Below are positions 1 to 8,727 of a stretch of DNA of 64,000 nt, one piece after another. Numbering within the stretch: the stretch's first letter is position 1; each line of letters begins with the position of its first letter. Source of the DNA: Halobacillus shinanisalinarum. Lineage in GTDB: Bacteria > Bacillota > Bacilli > Bacillales > Halobacillaceae. The stretch is taken from positions 2,690,001 through 2,754,000 of the forward strand of contig NZ_CP095074.1 in assembly GCF_022919835.1 (NCBI RefSeq). The letters run 5' to 3'. A program made the position numbers and the translations under genes. The notes below the pieces were generated by a model. That model made no database searches. It worked only from the letters and a program-made list of their open reading frames with translations, and was not told the DNA's origin.

Positions 1-1
1 A

Positions 2-1096
2 CATATGACGGCAGAGGAGCTGGATTTCGTCCTTTTCTCGGGTGATTATATTTATGAGTATGCGATAAACTCTAATAACCTAGTTCGACCTGTCAGACTT
101 TCAAATGCACATAACGTCAAGACAGTAACCCTTGATCAATACCGTCTTAGATACTCACTCTTCAAAACAGATCCTGATCTCCAAGCTGCTCATGCTGCTT
201 TCCCTTGGGTTCTAACATGGGATGATCATGAGGTCGAGAACAACTATGCAGATGAAGATTCACAGTATGGAGCTTTCACCTATCAGTTTCTACAACAACG
301 TGCCGATGCCTACCAGGCCTATTATGAGAATCTTCCCCTTAGGAGCACGGCAATCCCTGATGGTCCAGATATGCGTATGTACCGTAAGCTCACATACGGG
401 GACCTTGCCGAATTCAATGTACTGGATACGAGGCAGTATCGGGATGATTATTCTTCAGTAATTGTCAGCGGGCCAGAAGCAAACGTGCGTCTCGATCCGG
501 ACCGTACCATCCTTGGGGATGAGCAGGAACAATGGTTGATAAATAATTTAAGGAATTCACAAGCAACATGGAATGTCCTAGCTCAACAGGTTGTTATGGC
601 AGAAATTGATCGTGATACGGGTTCAGGAGAGTCCTACAGCATGGATCAATGGGATGGATTTGTGGCAGATCGTGAGCGTATTTTCTCAGCTTTCAAGGAA
701 TATAAAGTTCAGAATCCGGTCGTCCTATCTGCTGATATACACCGACATGTAGCTGCAAATCTTAAGGAGGATTTCAAGGATCCGGACTCAGCTAGTATTG
801 GTACAGAGTTTGTCGCGACATCGATCGCCTCAGATAAAGATGGTTCAGAAACGGACGGGTATGGACCCGTCTGGTTAGGAAATGATCACGTGAAACTTTA
901 CAACGCACAGCGTGGATATGTTCGCTGCCACGTTACACCGGAAGAGTGGAGAACCGACCACCTTATTGTCCCTTATATCACCAGTCCAGGTGCACCGATT
1001 CGTACACGTGCCAGTTTTGTTGTCCGAAATGGAAATCCAGAATTACAGGAGGTGAGTACCGAAACTAATGTGAAAAATGAAAAAACACACGTATAA
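2..1096 (+). CDS. phoD: PhoD-like alkaline phosphatase/phosphodiesterase (5' end outside window)
   Basis: The frame is open to the left edge, so the N-terminus (signal peptide and PhoD N-domain) is missing. The 363 visible residues carry the PhoD metallophosphatase signatures: GDYIYEY at about residues 13-19 counted from the first visible Met, WDDHEVENNY at 72-81, DTRQYR at 141-146 and SADIHRH at 242-248. These supply the Asp, Asn and His metal ligands. Family members are exported by the Tat route and release phosphate from phosphodiesters such as teichoic acids during phosphate starvation. Full-length homologues are about 500-580 residues, so roughly a third lies outside the window. A hairpin terminator follows the stop codon. 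The family assignment is secure; the exact substrate is inferred. Confidence 0.93.
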   Translation, partial: HMTAEELDFVLFSGDYIYEYAINSNNLVRPVRLSNAHNVKTVTLDQYRLRYSLFKTDPDLQAAHAAFPWVLTWDDHEVENNYADEDSQYGAFTYQFLQQRADAYQAYYENLPLRSTAIPDGPDMRMYRKLTYGDLAEFNVLDTRQYRDDYSSVIVSGPEANVRLDPDRTILGDEQEQWLINNLRNSQATWNVLAQQVVMAEIDRDTGSGESYSMDQWDGFVADRERIFSAFKEYKVQNPVVLSADIHRHVAANLKEDFKDPDSASIGTEFVATSIASDKDGSETDGYGPVWLGNDHVKLYNAQRGYVRCHVTPEEWRTDHLIVPYITSPGAPIRTRASFVVRNGNPELQEVSTETNVKNEKTHV

Positions 1097-1156
1097 TAAG
1101 TGTAATAACCTAAAATAGCCGTGCAGATCTCGATAGTTAGCTATAACTTCGAAAAA

Positions 1157-1205
1157 GGCCAGCAGCTCGAGTTTAAAGGCATTAAGCTGCTGGCCCCTTA
1201 TTTCC
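1157..1205 (+). terminator. Hairpin terminator after phoD
   Basis: GGCCAGCAGCT at 1157-1167 pairs with AGCTGCTGGCC at 1185-1195, giving an 11-bp perfect stem, followed by a modest T-rich tail. It lies 60 bases after the phosphatase stop. Confidence 0.7.
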
Positions 1206-1291
1206 TATAGTAAATTAGCAAAATAATGGATAGGAGATTTACTACATGTTATTGAATACTACATAAGGATAGAATTACAGGGGGTGAGTAT

Positions 1292-2146
1292 ATGTCACAG
1301 AAACTTGCTATTGTTATTCTTCACGGAGCTGGTACCCCGGAAGAGAACTTTGCAGAAGAAATGATCGGAAAAATCCATAAAGGCTTCGCAAAAAAACTCA
1401 AAGTTGAAAATCCTGGTCAAGAGTTGGTGTTTCAACCTGTATATTGGTCTTCCATATTTGAAACAGAACAAAATAGACTCTGGGAAAGACTTCAAAAGGA
1501 TGCTGATCTAGATTACGTTCGACTGCGCCGTTTTGCTGTTGAGTTTCTGGCAGATGCTGTCGCCTACCAACCAACATCTGTAGCGGACAGTAACTACGAT
1601 AAGGTACATGCTTTGCTGGCTCAGTCCTTGAATAAGTTACAAGAAAAGACAGGACCAAACGCACCGTTGTGCGTGATTAGCCATAGTCTTGGTTCGATAG
1701 TGGCGAGTAATTATTTCTATGATTTACAATTTAAGCATGAAAATATAGGGACTCATACAAGAAGAAATACAAGTAATACAGCATTAGAACAGGGGAAAAC
1801 GCTAGCATTATTTTATACAATGGGAAGTCCGATGGCTTTGTGGTCTTTGCGCTTTATTGACTTTGGCTTTCCTATCAATGTCCCATCCCAATTTATTAAA
1901 AAATACTACTCGAAACTTCAAGGCGAATGGCTTAATTTTTATGACAAAGATGACATTCTGGCGTACCCTTTAAAAGGATTAAACGATCATTACCAAACCT
2001 CCGTCACCAAAGATATCCAAGTTAATGCAGGCGGGCTCCTCACAAGCTGGACACCTTTTTCTCATAGCAAATACGACACCGACAATGATGTGATCACTTC
2101 GATCGTAGACGGACTAGTTAGAACGTGGAAGGAGGTCAATTTTTGA
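1292..2146 (+). CDS. Alpha/beta-hydrolase-fold serine hydrolase, function unknown
   Basis: This 284-residue protein has no signal peptide and is probably cytoplasmic. An N-terminal beta strand runs into HGAG (residues 11-14), a typical oxyanion-hole segment. SHSLG at 130-134 is a nucleophile elbow with Ser132 as the likely catalytic serine; the first Gly of the usual GxSxG is replaced by Ser. The following SIVASNYFYD resembles lipase and esterase helices. A GGGGGTGAG ribosome site precedes the ATG. The gene stands alone between a terminator and a 280-bp spacer, so context does not reveal a substrate. The fold is well supported; the reaction is not known. Confidence 0.75.
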   Translation: MSQKLAIVILHGAGTPEENFAEEMIGKIHKGFAKKLKVENPGQELVFQPVYWSSIFETEQNRLWERLQKDADLDYVRLRRFAVEFLADAVAYQPTSVADSNYDKVHALLAQSLNKLQEKTGPNAPLCVISHSLGSIVASNYFYDLQFKHENIGTHTRRNTSNTALEQGKTLALFYTMGSPMALWSLRFIDFGFPINVPSQFIKKYYSKLQGEWLNFYDKDDILAYPLKGLNDHYQTSVTKDIQVNAGGLLTSWTPFSHSKYDTDNDVITSIVDGLVRTWKEVNF

Positions 2147-2426
2147 AAAGGGGTTTTAAAGGTTAGGAAGGAGTAGGTTTAATCGACTATCTGATATACC
2201 CGGTAAGTGGTTGTCAGTTAGTAAACCCTATTGCTATGTACATATCCAGTCATATTGCCTCCCTCTAGTGAGAGTAGAAACCTTCCTTAGATAAAGGATT
2301 GTTTACGACATGCACCGACTTCTAGAGGATATTGCTTAATTAGTGAAAGTCACACATTAAAACGTTGTTTGAATAGGCTAGATAATAATACAAAGGAATT
2401 ACCTAAGTTTGGAAAAGAGGTATAGT

Positions 2427-3275
2427 ATGATTCTATTATCGGGAACGCCTTTTCAACAAAGTGGGATGTGGCCGTCTGGAAGTATTGAAAGCATGATTAT
2501 TCAAAGAATGAATGAGGATACGCTCGTTTACCCGTATTCATCTTTAGATGAATTATCGTTTGAACTTAAGTTGCGCAAAAACATCATATTAAGTGCAAAA
2601 GCCATGAACCAAAGTAGTGCTGAGTTCGCAATATTTGCAACATCCCGTTGCAATCCCGAGTACTGGCATTTGACTGATATCGGTGGGTTCCAGATGCGGC
2701 AGGATGTAAAGCCATCTGGCGCGATTCAGGACATTTATAAAAACAGCTCACAATATGCATTTGAATGTGCAGGGGCAATGATCATCATCTATTACCATGC
2801 AGTTTTAAATGTAATTGGCGAATTATCTTTTAATCAGTTATTCCCAAATATTCATATATACAGCTGGCATTCTGATCCTGATCTCGGGATACAAATCATT
2901 CGCACTGATGATTTTTTACCTGGCGATATTGTCTATTTTAATAACCCGGACTTTGATCCCAAGCTCTCTCAGTGGAGAGGAGAAAATGCTGTGGTTCTTG
3001 GGGATGGGACGTATTTTGGCCATGGGCTTGGGGTACGGACAGCTGAACAAATGATTCAGGCTCTTAATCAAAGGAGAAGGCCGGGTTCCAATCAATCGGC
3101 TTATCTGGAAAATGGAGTTAAAAGGCCAGCGTTTAAACACTTGGCAAGATTCTCGATGCCGTCACGAAACCATTCATTTATAAAATACCAGTATGTTATT
3201 GTCCCCCATAATGAAACCTCAATTTCATTTGAACGATATATGTTCTTATTAATTGCGGCTTATAATCATATGTGA
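2427..3275 (+). CDS. tgl: Protein-glutamine gamma-glutamyltransferase (Bacillus-type transglutaminase)
   Basis: The product aligns by eye along its length with Bacillus subtilis Tgl, which cross-links spore-coat proteins through glutamine-lysine isopeptide bonds. Landmarks are YAFECA with catalytic Cys114, WRGEN at 184-188 and HGLG at 200-203. I chose the ATG at 2427 rather than the upstream TTG at 2409. It follows GGAAAAGAGG with good spacing, and the resulting MILLSG start matches the MIIVSG start of the B. subtilis protein. The 282-residue product has a C-terminal tail of about 35 residues beyond the 245-residue B. subtilis enzyme. Its presence argues for a spore-former. Confidence 0.93.
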   Translation: MILLSGTPFQQSGMWPSGSIESMIIQRMNEDTLVYPYSSLDELSFELKLRKNIILSAKAMNQSSAEFAIFATSRCNPEYWHLTDIGGFQMRQDVKPSGAIQDIYKNSSQYAFECAGAMIIIYYHAVLNVIGELSFNQLFPNIHIYSWHSDPDLGIQIIRTDDFLPGDIVYFNNPDFDPKLSQWRGENAVVLGDGTYFGHGLGVRTAEQMIQALNQRRRPGSNQSAYLENGVKRPAFKHLARFSMPSRNHSFIKYQYVIVPHNETSISFERYMFLLIAAYNHM

Positions 3276-3289
3276 AATAATCCAATTGA

Positions 3290-3320
3290 GAAGAAGCTGT
3301 TATGGAACAGCTTCTTCCTT
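3290..3320 (+). terminator. Hairpin terminator after tgl, shared by the convergent reductase
   Basis: GAAGAAGCTGT (3290-3300) and ACAGCTTCTTC (3307-3317) form an 11-bp perfect stem with CTTTT after it. It sits between two convergent genes and may serve both. Confidence 0.8.
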
Positions 3321-3333
3321 TTACATATAGGGA

Positions 3334-3879
3334 TTAAATACTCAATAAGTTTTTCAATAGTAAAGATGCATTGCTTAATGCTAATTCGTCCTTTTGGATT
3401 TCCCCGGGTTTTACAGCATTGCCTATCACATATCCTTCAAAAGACATCTCAAAAAAATCACAAATGTATTGGAATTGCTGGACAAGTGGTAATCCTTTAA
3501 TGTGAGGCGAATCTCCACCAACTGCAATGACGTAAACCTTTTTCCCTTTCATACAATCTCTGAAATGCGCATAGTTCTTTTCCCTAACCGTTTGTGACCA
3601 CCGATCAATGAAGTTCTTCATGACTCCTGACATACTGTACCAATAAATCGGTGTTGAAAAAATTAATACATCATGACTTAGCATGATATCGGTAATTTGA
3701 TTATTATCATCATTAATCACCTTGAATCCATCTTCAGAATGACGCTCATCTTTTATTGGTTCAATGATACAATCTCTTAAATAGATGTGAGTGACGTTTT
3801 CCTTAGGTACGGCTTGATGTGTTAAATATTCAGTGTTTCCATTGGCACGAGTCGATCCATGAATGACTGCTATGCTCAT
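3334..3879 (-). CDS. Flavodoxin-like NAD(P)H-dependent oxidoreductase
   Basis: This 181-residue flavodoxin-fold protein belongs to the NADPH-dependent FMN reductase/quinone reductase group. The N-terminal HGSTRANGNTE is the FMN phosphate-binding loop. STPIYWYSMSGVMKNFIDRW is the conserved second flavin loop and dimer helix. AVGGDSP near residue 120 fits the third loop. The cytoplasmic enzyme probably reduces quinones, nitro compounds or free FMN. It is transcribed divergently from a LysR regulator across a 112-bp spacer that holds a perfect dyad, so LysR control is likely. Fold confidence is high; substrate unknown. Confidence 0.85.
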   Translation of the reverse strand: MSIAVIHGSTRANGNTEYLTHQAVPKENVTHIYLRDCIIEPIKDERHSEDGFKVINDDNNQITDIMLSHDVLIFSTPIYWYSMSGVMKNFIDRWSQTVREKNYAHFRDCMKGKKVYVIAVGGDSPHIKGLPLVQQFQYICDFFEMSFEGYVIGNAVKPGEIQKDELALSNASLLLKNLLSI

Positions 3880-3926
3880 TTGACATCCTCCTTGTCGTTT
3901 TGATACTTCTACATTACAATATAATC

Positions 3927-3949
3927 AATCATCATTACAGATGATGATT
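3927..3949. promoter_or_regulatory. Perfect 9-bp inverted repeat, candidate LysR operator
   Basis: AATCATCAT (3927-3935), a 5-base spacer and ATGATGATT (3941-3949) form a perfect dyad in the spacer between the divergent reductase and LysR genes. LysR-type regulators bind interrupted palindromes in this arrangement. Binding is inferred. Confidence 0.55.
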
Positions 3950-3991
3950 TCGATTGGAGTAATCGGTCATACCGATTTAGGAGAGGTAAGT

Positions 3992-4900
3992 ATGGAAATT
4001 AAACAATTACGGACTTTTCAAGCAGCTAGTAAGAACTTAAATTTTACGCAAACATCGAAAGAACTCAATTATGCTCAATCAAGTGTAACCGCACAAATTA
4101 AAGCGCTAGAGCTTGAACTTGGAACAACCCTCTTTGAAAGATTAGGGAAACGCCTTTTATTAACAGAAGCAGGAAGACAATTTAAGTCATATGCTGACAA
4201 CATTATTTTATTATCAGAGGAAGCAAAATTTTCCTTGAATGCTAGAGAGCAAGCAGGCAGTCTTGTCATTGGTGCCCAAGAAAGCCAATGTACCTATCGT
4301 CTTCCCCCGTTGTTAAAAAAGTTTAAACAAAAGTATCCCCTGGTCAAACTGATATTTAAGCCAGCCCATTCAGATGAACGAGCAAGAGAACAACTGCTGC
4401 AAGGTCAGCTGGATCTAGCATTTATCATGGATACAGAGAAGCCCGAACAGTTTTTACATATCGAACCTTTAATCGAAGAAGAACTTAAATTAGTGGCTTC
4501 ATCAAGTAACCCTTTAGGTAATAAATCAAGAGTTCTACCTGAACACATTAAGAATGAAACCCTGCTGCTGACTGAGACCGGATGTTCTTATCGTACTTTA
4601 TTTGAACGGTGTCTCCATGGAGAGGGTGTTTATCCTGCTAATATTTTTGAATTTGGAAGTATTGAAGCCATTAAACAGTGTGTTATAGCTGATTTAGGTA
4701 TAGCTCTATTGCCTGAAATGACTATGTTATCGGAATTAAAAGAAGGGAAGGTTAAGGAACTCAATTGGGGAACAGATATGGCCCAAATACAGACTAAAAT
4801 GGCATGGCATAAGGATAAATGGATAACTCCCCCTTTAGAGGCTTTTATAAAGCTAACAAGAGGGGTATTTAATTATTCCCCGGACGGTGAATGGTCTTAA
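3992..4900 (+). CDS. LysR-family transcriptional regulator
   Basis: The N-terminal winged helix-turn-helix (about residues 1-60: MEIKQLRTFQAASKNLNF, then TSKELNYAQSSVTAQIKALE) is a textbook LysR DNA-binding domain. It is followed by a periplasmic-binding-protein-like effector domain (about 90-295). The open frame extends upstream to 3941. I prefer the ATG at 3992 because GGAGAGG sits 5 bases before it and MEIKQL is the normal LysR start; this gives 302 residues. The upstream extension would also run through the dyad operator. It is divergent from a flavodoxin-like reductase, its probable target. Effector unknown. Confidence 0.9.
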   Translation: MEIKQLRTFQAASKNLNFTQTSKELNYAQSSVTAQIKALELELGTTLFERLGKRLLLTEAGRQFKSYADNIILLSEEAKFSLNAREQAGSLVIGAQESQCTYRLPPLLKKFKQKYPLVKLIFKPAHSDERAREQLLQGQLDLAFIMDTEKPEQFLHIEPLIEEELKLVASSSNPLGNKSRVLPEHIKNETLLLTETGCSYRTLFERCLHGEGVYPANIFEFGSIEAIKQCVIADLGIALLPEMTMLSELKEGKVKELNWGTDMAQIQTKMAWHKDKWITPPLEAFIKLTRGVFNYSPDGEWS

Positions 4901-5009
4901 GGTAAACGGCAAGCCAAAAAGTTTGATAGGAAATGTTGGAGCGACGTCATAGTTTCATGACAGACATGACATAATTAGATTTATCCAAAGATACATAGGG
5001 AGTGGGAGC

Positions 5010-5933
5010 ATGAACTTTGTAGCAATAGATTTCGAAACAGCGAACACTTCTAGGTCTAGTGTTTGTTCGATTGGCCTAGTAGAATACGCAGATGGAGAAC
5101 TTGTTGATGAATATTATAAGCTAGTAAAGCCGCGGCGAAACTTTTTCAATGGCATCAACACGAGCATCCACGGAATAACAGAAGAAGATGTCACAAACGA
5201 GAAGGAATTTAACCAACTATGGGAAGAGGAATTAAGAGGGAAGCTGGACGGTAAACTGGTCGTTGCCCATAATGCCAGTTTTGACATGAGCGTTCTTCGC
5301 AATGTGTTGGATGAATACCGATTACCATATCCGAATTTGACATACAATTGTACGGTAAACATTGCAAAGAAGACCTGGTTACACCTAGGTAGCTATAATT
5401 TAAAATCCCTTTCGCAATACTTAAATATCCAGCTTGATCATCACCATGCCTTGGAAGATGCCCAGGCATCAGCCATTGTACTATTAAAAGCCTGTGAATA
5501 TCACGCAGCGTCGAATATAAATGAACTAATTGATAAAACAAAAACGACTAATGGTGCTATTTTTCCCTCTGGCTACAGGCCAGCACGTCTTGATAAGAAA
5601 AAAAGAACGGCCTCTGCCAAGGACCTAATTGCAGCAACCACAGAGTTTGATCAAACCCACCCATTCTATCAGTCAACCTTCGTCTTCACAGGTACATTGG
5701 AATCACTCAAAAGGAAGGATGCCATGCAACGTGTCCTTAATCTTGGAGGGTTCTGTAGTAATTCTGTTCATACAAGCACAAATTATTTAGTGATGGGAAG
5801 TCAAGACTACACTAGATATAAGGACGGTAAGAAAAGCAGTAAATTGAAAAAGGTGGAGCTATTGATTGAACAGGGGTATGAGATTGAAATAATGGCTGAA
5901 GATAAATTCTTAACCATATTAAATGGTAATTAG
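5010..5933 (+). CDS. DEDDh 3'-5' exonuclease with C-terminal BRCT domain
   Basis: The N-terminal domain (about 1-170) is a DnaQ/PolC-epsilon-type exonuclease. Asp7 and Glu9 lie in AIDFET, HNASFD at 87-92 gives the third acidic residue, and HALED at 146-150 supplies the general base His and last Asp. After a basic linker (about 170-215), residues about 220-307 (FVFTGTLESLKRKDAMQ, then LGGFCSNSVH and TNYLVMG) form a BRCT domain like the one ending NAD-dependent DNA ligase. It probably trims DNA 3' ends in repair. The gene is monocistronic. The domain calls are strong; the pathway is inferred. Confidence 0.88.
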   Translation: MNFVAIDFETANTSRSSVCSIGLVEYADGELVDEYYKLVKPRRNFFNGINTSIHGITEEDVTNEKEFNQLWEEELRGKLDGKLVVAHNASFDMSVLRNVLDEYRLPYPNLTYNCTVNIAKKTWLHLGSYNLKSLSQYLNIQLDHHHALEDAQASAIVLLKACEYHAASNINELIDKTKTTNGAIFPSGYRPARLDKKKRTASAKDLIAATTEFDQTHPFYQSTFVFTGTLESLKRKDAMQRVLNLGGFCSNSVHTSTNYLVMGSQDYTRYKDGKKSSKLKKVELLIEQGYEIEIMAEDKFLTILNGN

Positions 5934-5969
5934 GTGTTTACTTGAAAAAGTTAGAGCTTATTACTTGGG

Positions 5970-6300
5970 GCCATTTATACAATAACTGCAATAACGTTTT
6001 ATTTCGTAATTGGTAATTTTTATACGATTTACCAGTGTAACGATCATTTAAGGAATAGGTGCTTGTATGCTGGTATAGAGCTTCAATAGTCGGTGGTGTA
6101 GGGTATTACTTAGAAAAACATCTTATGTATTGTTGATTTTTCTTATGGGTTTAATCCTGCAGTTGGTTTTATATGGGTCAAGGAGTTGGGGCAACATCGT
6201 TGGTATTGCGCAAAATAGCACCTTTTGTCTAATGATAGTAAGCAGTCTTGTTTATCTAGTAGTGGGGAGAAGAAAGAGTAAAGAAAGGAATTACGCGTAA
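5970..6300 (+). pseudogene. Decayed small membrane-protein gene
   Basis: This 440-bp gap has no intact gene but shows two overlapping hydrophobic reading frames. The first, ending at the TAG at 6087-6089, reads LLLGAIYTITAITFYFVIG. The second is open from 6079 to the TAA at 6298-6300 and reads LLIFLMGLILQLVLYG, then LMIVSSLVYLVVGRRKSK. Each looks like one or two membrane helices, with a basic tail at the end. No good ribosome site precedes either. A frameshifted 3-4 helix membrane protein explains this best, but chance hydrophobic frames in AT-rich DNA are possible. Confidence 0.3.
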
Positions 6301-6372
6301 GTAAATTGAAGTAAAGGGGTGAAAGATAGAATAATATTTTTTTGGATATATTGCTAAAATAAAGGAGAATAT

Positions 6373-7230
6373 ATGAGCATCGAGAGTATTATTTCGGAAC
6401 TAGTTAACAAAGGGGTAATCGATTCAAACTATGAAGAATATAAACCTTTAGTTGGCGGTACCTCAAGCCACTTGGGTGTTTTTCGTTATAGTGACGATAC
6501 TAAGTTTGTTCTCAAGGTAAATGAACGAGAGGTTATAAAAGAAGAGGCTAATTTCCTAAATTATTATAGTAACATTCTTTTATTACCTAGGGTTCTTTAT
6601 GTTGAACCATCATATGAATACATACTGTACTCCTTTATTGAAGGAGATACGAGTTATCCAAGGGAGAATAAGTCAGGAATTCTAAAGGAACTTGTGCGAC
6701 GATTCATTAATCATTACGAGCCTGTTTCTTATTTTAAAGGACGGGGTTGGGCAGATGACCTATCGGTTACCTGGCAGGAGTTTCTTTTAGGCGAGTTCTA
6801 TGAAGCCAAAAAGATTCTTGACTCAACTCTTGGTGAAAAGGAGTTTAATATTGTGCTTAGGCTAATCAATAACTCCAAAATGAGCCATATGGATAGACAA
6901 CCCTTTCTTTTACATGGGGATTGTGGAGTTCATAATCTTTTGTTCAAGGAGAATAAGTTATGTGGTGTAATTGACCCGACGCCAATGATTGGAGATCCTC
7001 TTTTTGATTTAGTTTATGCCTACTGCTCTTCTCCGGATGATTTAACCATTGAAACGATAACATCAGCAACGGAACTGCTAGTTTCTAATACCAAAAGCAA
7101 GGAATGTATCTATGAAGAAGTACTTGTTGGATTGTACCTAAGATTGGCTAGGTGTACTAAACATCACCCCAAGGATTTAAACGAATATTTGAAGGCCTGG
7201 AGATATTGGAAAGAAATTGTATATGGATAG
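6373..7230 (+). CDS. Aminoglycoside-phosphotransferase-family kinase
   Basis: This 285-residue protein has the APH/choline-kinase fold. The catalytic Brenner motif HGDCGVHN lies at 181-188, and IDP (200-202) plus GDPLFDL (207-213) form the metal-binding DxD-like region. LVGGTSSHLGVF near residue 26 is the nucleotide loop and VLKVN near 46 the ATP-anchoring lysine. Family members phosphorylate small hydroxyl-bearing molecules, including antibiotics, homoserine, fructosamine and choline. The substrate cannot be read from the sequence, and the isolated position gives no clue. AAAGGAG lies 5 bases before the ATG. Confidence 0.85.
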   Translation: MSIESIISELVNKGVIDSNYEEYKPLVGGTSSHLGVFRYSDDTKFVLKVNEREVIKEEANFLNYYSNILLLPRVLYVEPSYEYILYSFIEGDTSYPRENKSGILKELVRRFINHYEPVSYFKGRGWADDLSVTWQEFLLGEFYEAKKILDSTLGEKEFNIVLRLINNSKMSHMDRQPFLLHGDCGVHNLLFKENKLCGVIDPTPMIGDPLFDLVYAYCSSPDDLTIETITSATELLVSNTKSKECIYEEVLVGLYLRLARCTKHHPKDLNEYLKAWRYWKEIVYG

Positions 7231-7282
7231 AGATTAGATTAAACGTTACGTCTGTGCTGAACAATTGCTGAAAACTATACGG

Positions 7283-7438
7283 ATGATACTTTTGTTGCTC
7301 CATAATTTTCTTAATCTACTACTTTGTGGAATAAGCGCATTAATAGTAGGTTGATTCTTTTTAGGAAAGTCACTTTGGCCAATTGTCTTTTTGATTATGA
7401 CTATCACCTGGTTTCCATACCTATTGGATTTAGACTAA
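7283..7438 (+). pseudogene. Small two-helix membrane protein with an in-frame stop
   Basis: An ATG at 7283 opens a 52-codon frame that stays open to the TAA at 7436 except for a TGA at 7352-7354. The first half reads MILLLLHNFLNLLLCGISAL and the second FFLGKSLWPIVFLIMTITWF, two plausible membrane helices. The TGA falls where a Trp codon would fit (TGG to TGA). There is no strong ribosome site. Low confidence: it could be chance. Confidence 0.28.
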
Positions 7439-7709
7439 CATTTCACTTCTTTCACTAATCTAATAATTTGCGGCTATTAACTTCAAATTAAGATCATCCG
7501 CAAATGGAATGATTGCATAAACTAAAATTCTGATTGTTCTATTAAAGGGGGCGCTTGTTGAACAAGGCGTCTTTATTTGAATTGGGATGCGTTTGCTACA
7601 TAAATGCCTTGTCCCTTTCTTACTAGGGAGGTAAGCCTATAAGGTAACAAGGGGATCTGTAATGGAGTCTATAAATAACCCTCTAAAAAGTAAAGACGAG
7701 GGTCACACA

Positions 7710-7901
7710 GACGTTGCCACAGGACGTGGCGACCTTAGTTTGTGTTCCTTAAAATCGGACATTTACGATCAGTTAACCCCCTCGCTTAGCTTCTTATTTT
7801 CATGACGATACCTTTGGGGTTTTACTGACCGTTCATGCGGGATAAAATACTACCTAAACCCCACTGAAGTTTCACTTTATCATTTGGAGACTTTTTGAAC
7901 A
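7710..7901. repeat. Degraded fragments of the ~200-bp MITE-like repeat
   Basis: At 7875-7901 the sequence matches the right end of the repeats at 20738-20937 and 51019-51222 with two differences, including the terminal ACTTTTTGAACA. At 7710-7738 a segment matches the repeat interior in the opposite orientation. Its stem CCAC/GTGG keeps pairing where the intact copy has TCAC/GTGA. The middle is unrelated, so this is a rearranged remnant. Confidence 0.5.
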
Positions 7902-8427
7902 TCCTCCTATAAATGGAGTCTTTATAATATTTGTTGGGTTCTATGACTAGCCTATGGATTTTTCCTGTTTCCCTACGTGGTTGCATTTTGTTAGAGGATT
8001 GTCTAGAAAGAGATGATCAGTAGGGAAATACGGCTTAGTCCTGTTAGTAATGAGAGTTATAGCAGGGCTTAGCGGTTGGTTAATAGGATTTATTCTATTA
8101 AGTGATTTTTTATTACATATTCCACAAAAGAGAAATAGATGAAGCTGATATAGTGATCTCTGATTATCTCTTTGTACCAGAAAGGCAATCAGCCACCCAT
8201 TGGGAAATTGCTAGAATGAGATGTCAGCTCCACTTACTTGCTATAGGCATGAGTTTGTCTCAAAAACCATTCGTAAGGCTCATGATTGAGAGTTGATGAA
8301 TATGCTAACCTATAAGTGACTAATGGTCAGTATAGGAACTTATGGGTCAAAATTCAGTGTTGCACTCCCTCAAAGAGAATCTGAAGCGATATTTGACGCG
8401 TGCAATGTTGAAAAAGGAGGTTTTACG

Positions 8428-8661
8428 ATGGAAAAATATGCGATCATTAATCAAGAAACATGTATTGGATGTGGGAATTGTGAGGGACTAGCTCCAGACA
8501 TTTTCGATTTAGATGAAGGTGGATTAGCGTTTGTGAAATTAGATCAGAATCGGGGAACCATTCCTATACCGGAAAATAAGGTTGATAATTTGGAAGAAGC
8601 CGTAGTGGAGTGTCCCACAGATTCAATCAAGGTAGCCGATCAGCCTTTTAACAATGGATGA
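8428..8661 (+). CDS. fer: Ferredoxin, single [4Fe-4S] type
   Basis: The 77-residue product resembles B. subtilis Fer. Cys12, Cys15 and Cys18 (CIGCGNC) plus Cys62 (ECPTDSIKVA) ligate one iron-sulfur cluster. The longer open frame from 8323 is rejected because AAAGGAGG sits 6 bases before the ATG at 8428 and MEKYAIINQETC is the family start. It is a soluble one-electron carrier. The cytochrome P450 gene begins 66 bp downstream on the same strand, so this is very likely its dedicated electron donor. No reductase gene is nearby, so a housekeeping ferredoxin reductase would have to feed it. Confidence 0.93.
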   Translation: MEKYAIINQETCIGCGNCEGLAPDIFDLDEGGLAFVKLDQNRGTIPIPENKVDNLEEAVVECPTDSIKVADQPFNNG

Positions 8662-8727
8662 GGTAATCGCTGGTCATCAGGTTAGGGTAATACTATATCC
8701 AAACTTTGAAGGGAGCTAAAGATCTTT

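Larger units (their letters stand above)
7231..8427. other. 1.2-kb stretch without an intact gene
   Basis: This spacer holds only debris: a small membrane-protein remnant with an internal stop (7283-7438), two fragments of the window's MITE-like repeat (around 7710-7738 and 7875-7901), and short hydrophobic frames. One of these, at 8050-8142, reads MRVIAGLSGWLIGFILLSDF but has no ribosome site. A 64-codon frame from a GTG at 8102 has no recognisable domain, no ribosome site and an unusual composition, so I do not call it a gene. The region looks like accumulated decay between two functional units. Confidence 0.55.

Noticed and set aside
8102..8296. A 64-codon plus-strand frame in the decayed spacer
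   Set aside because: GTG start, no ribosome site and no recognisable domain.
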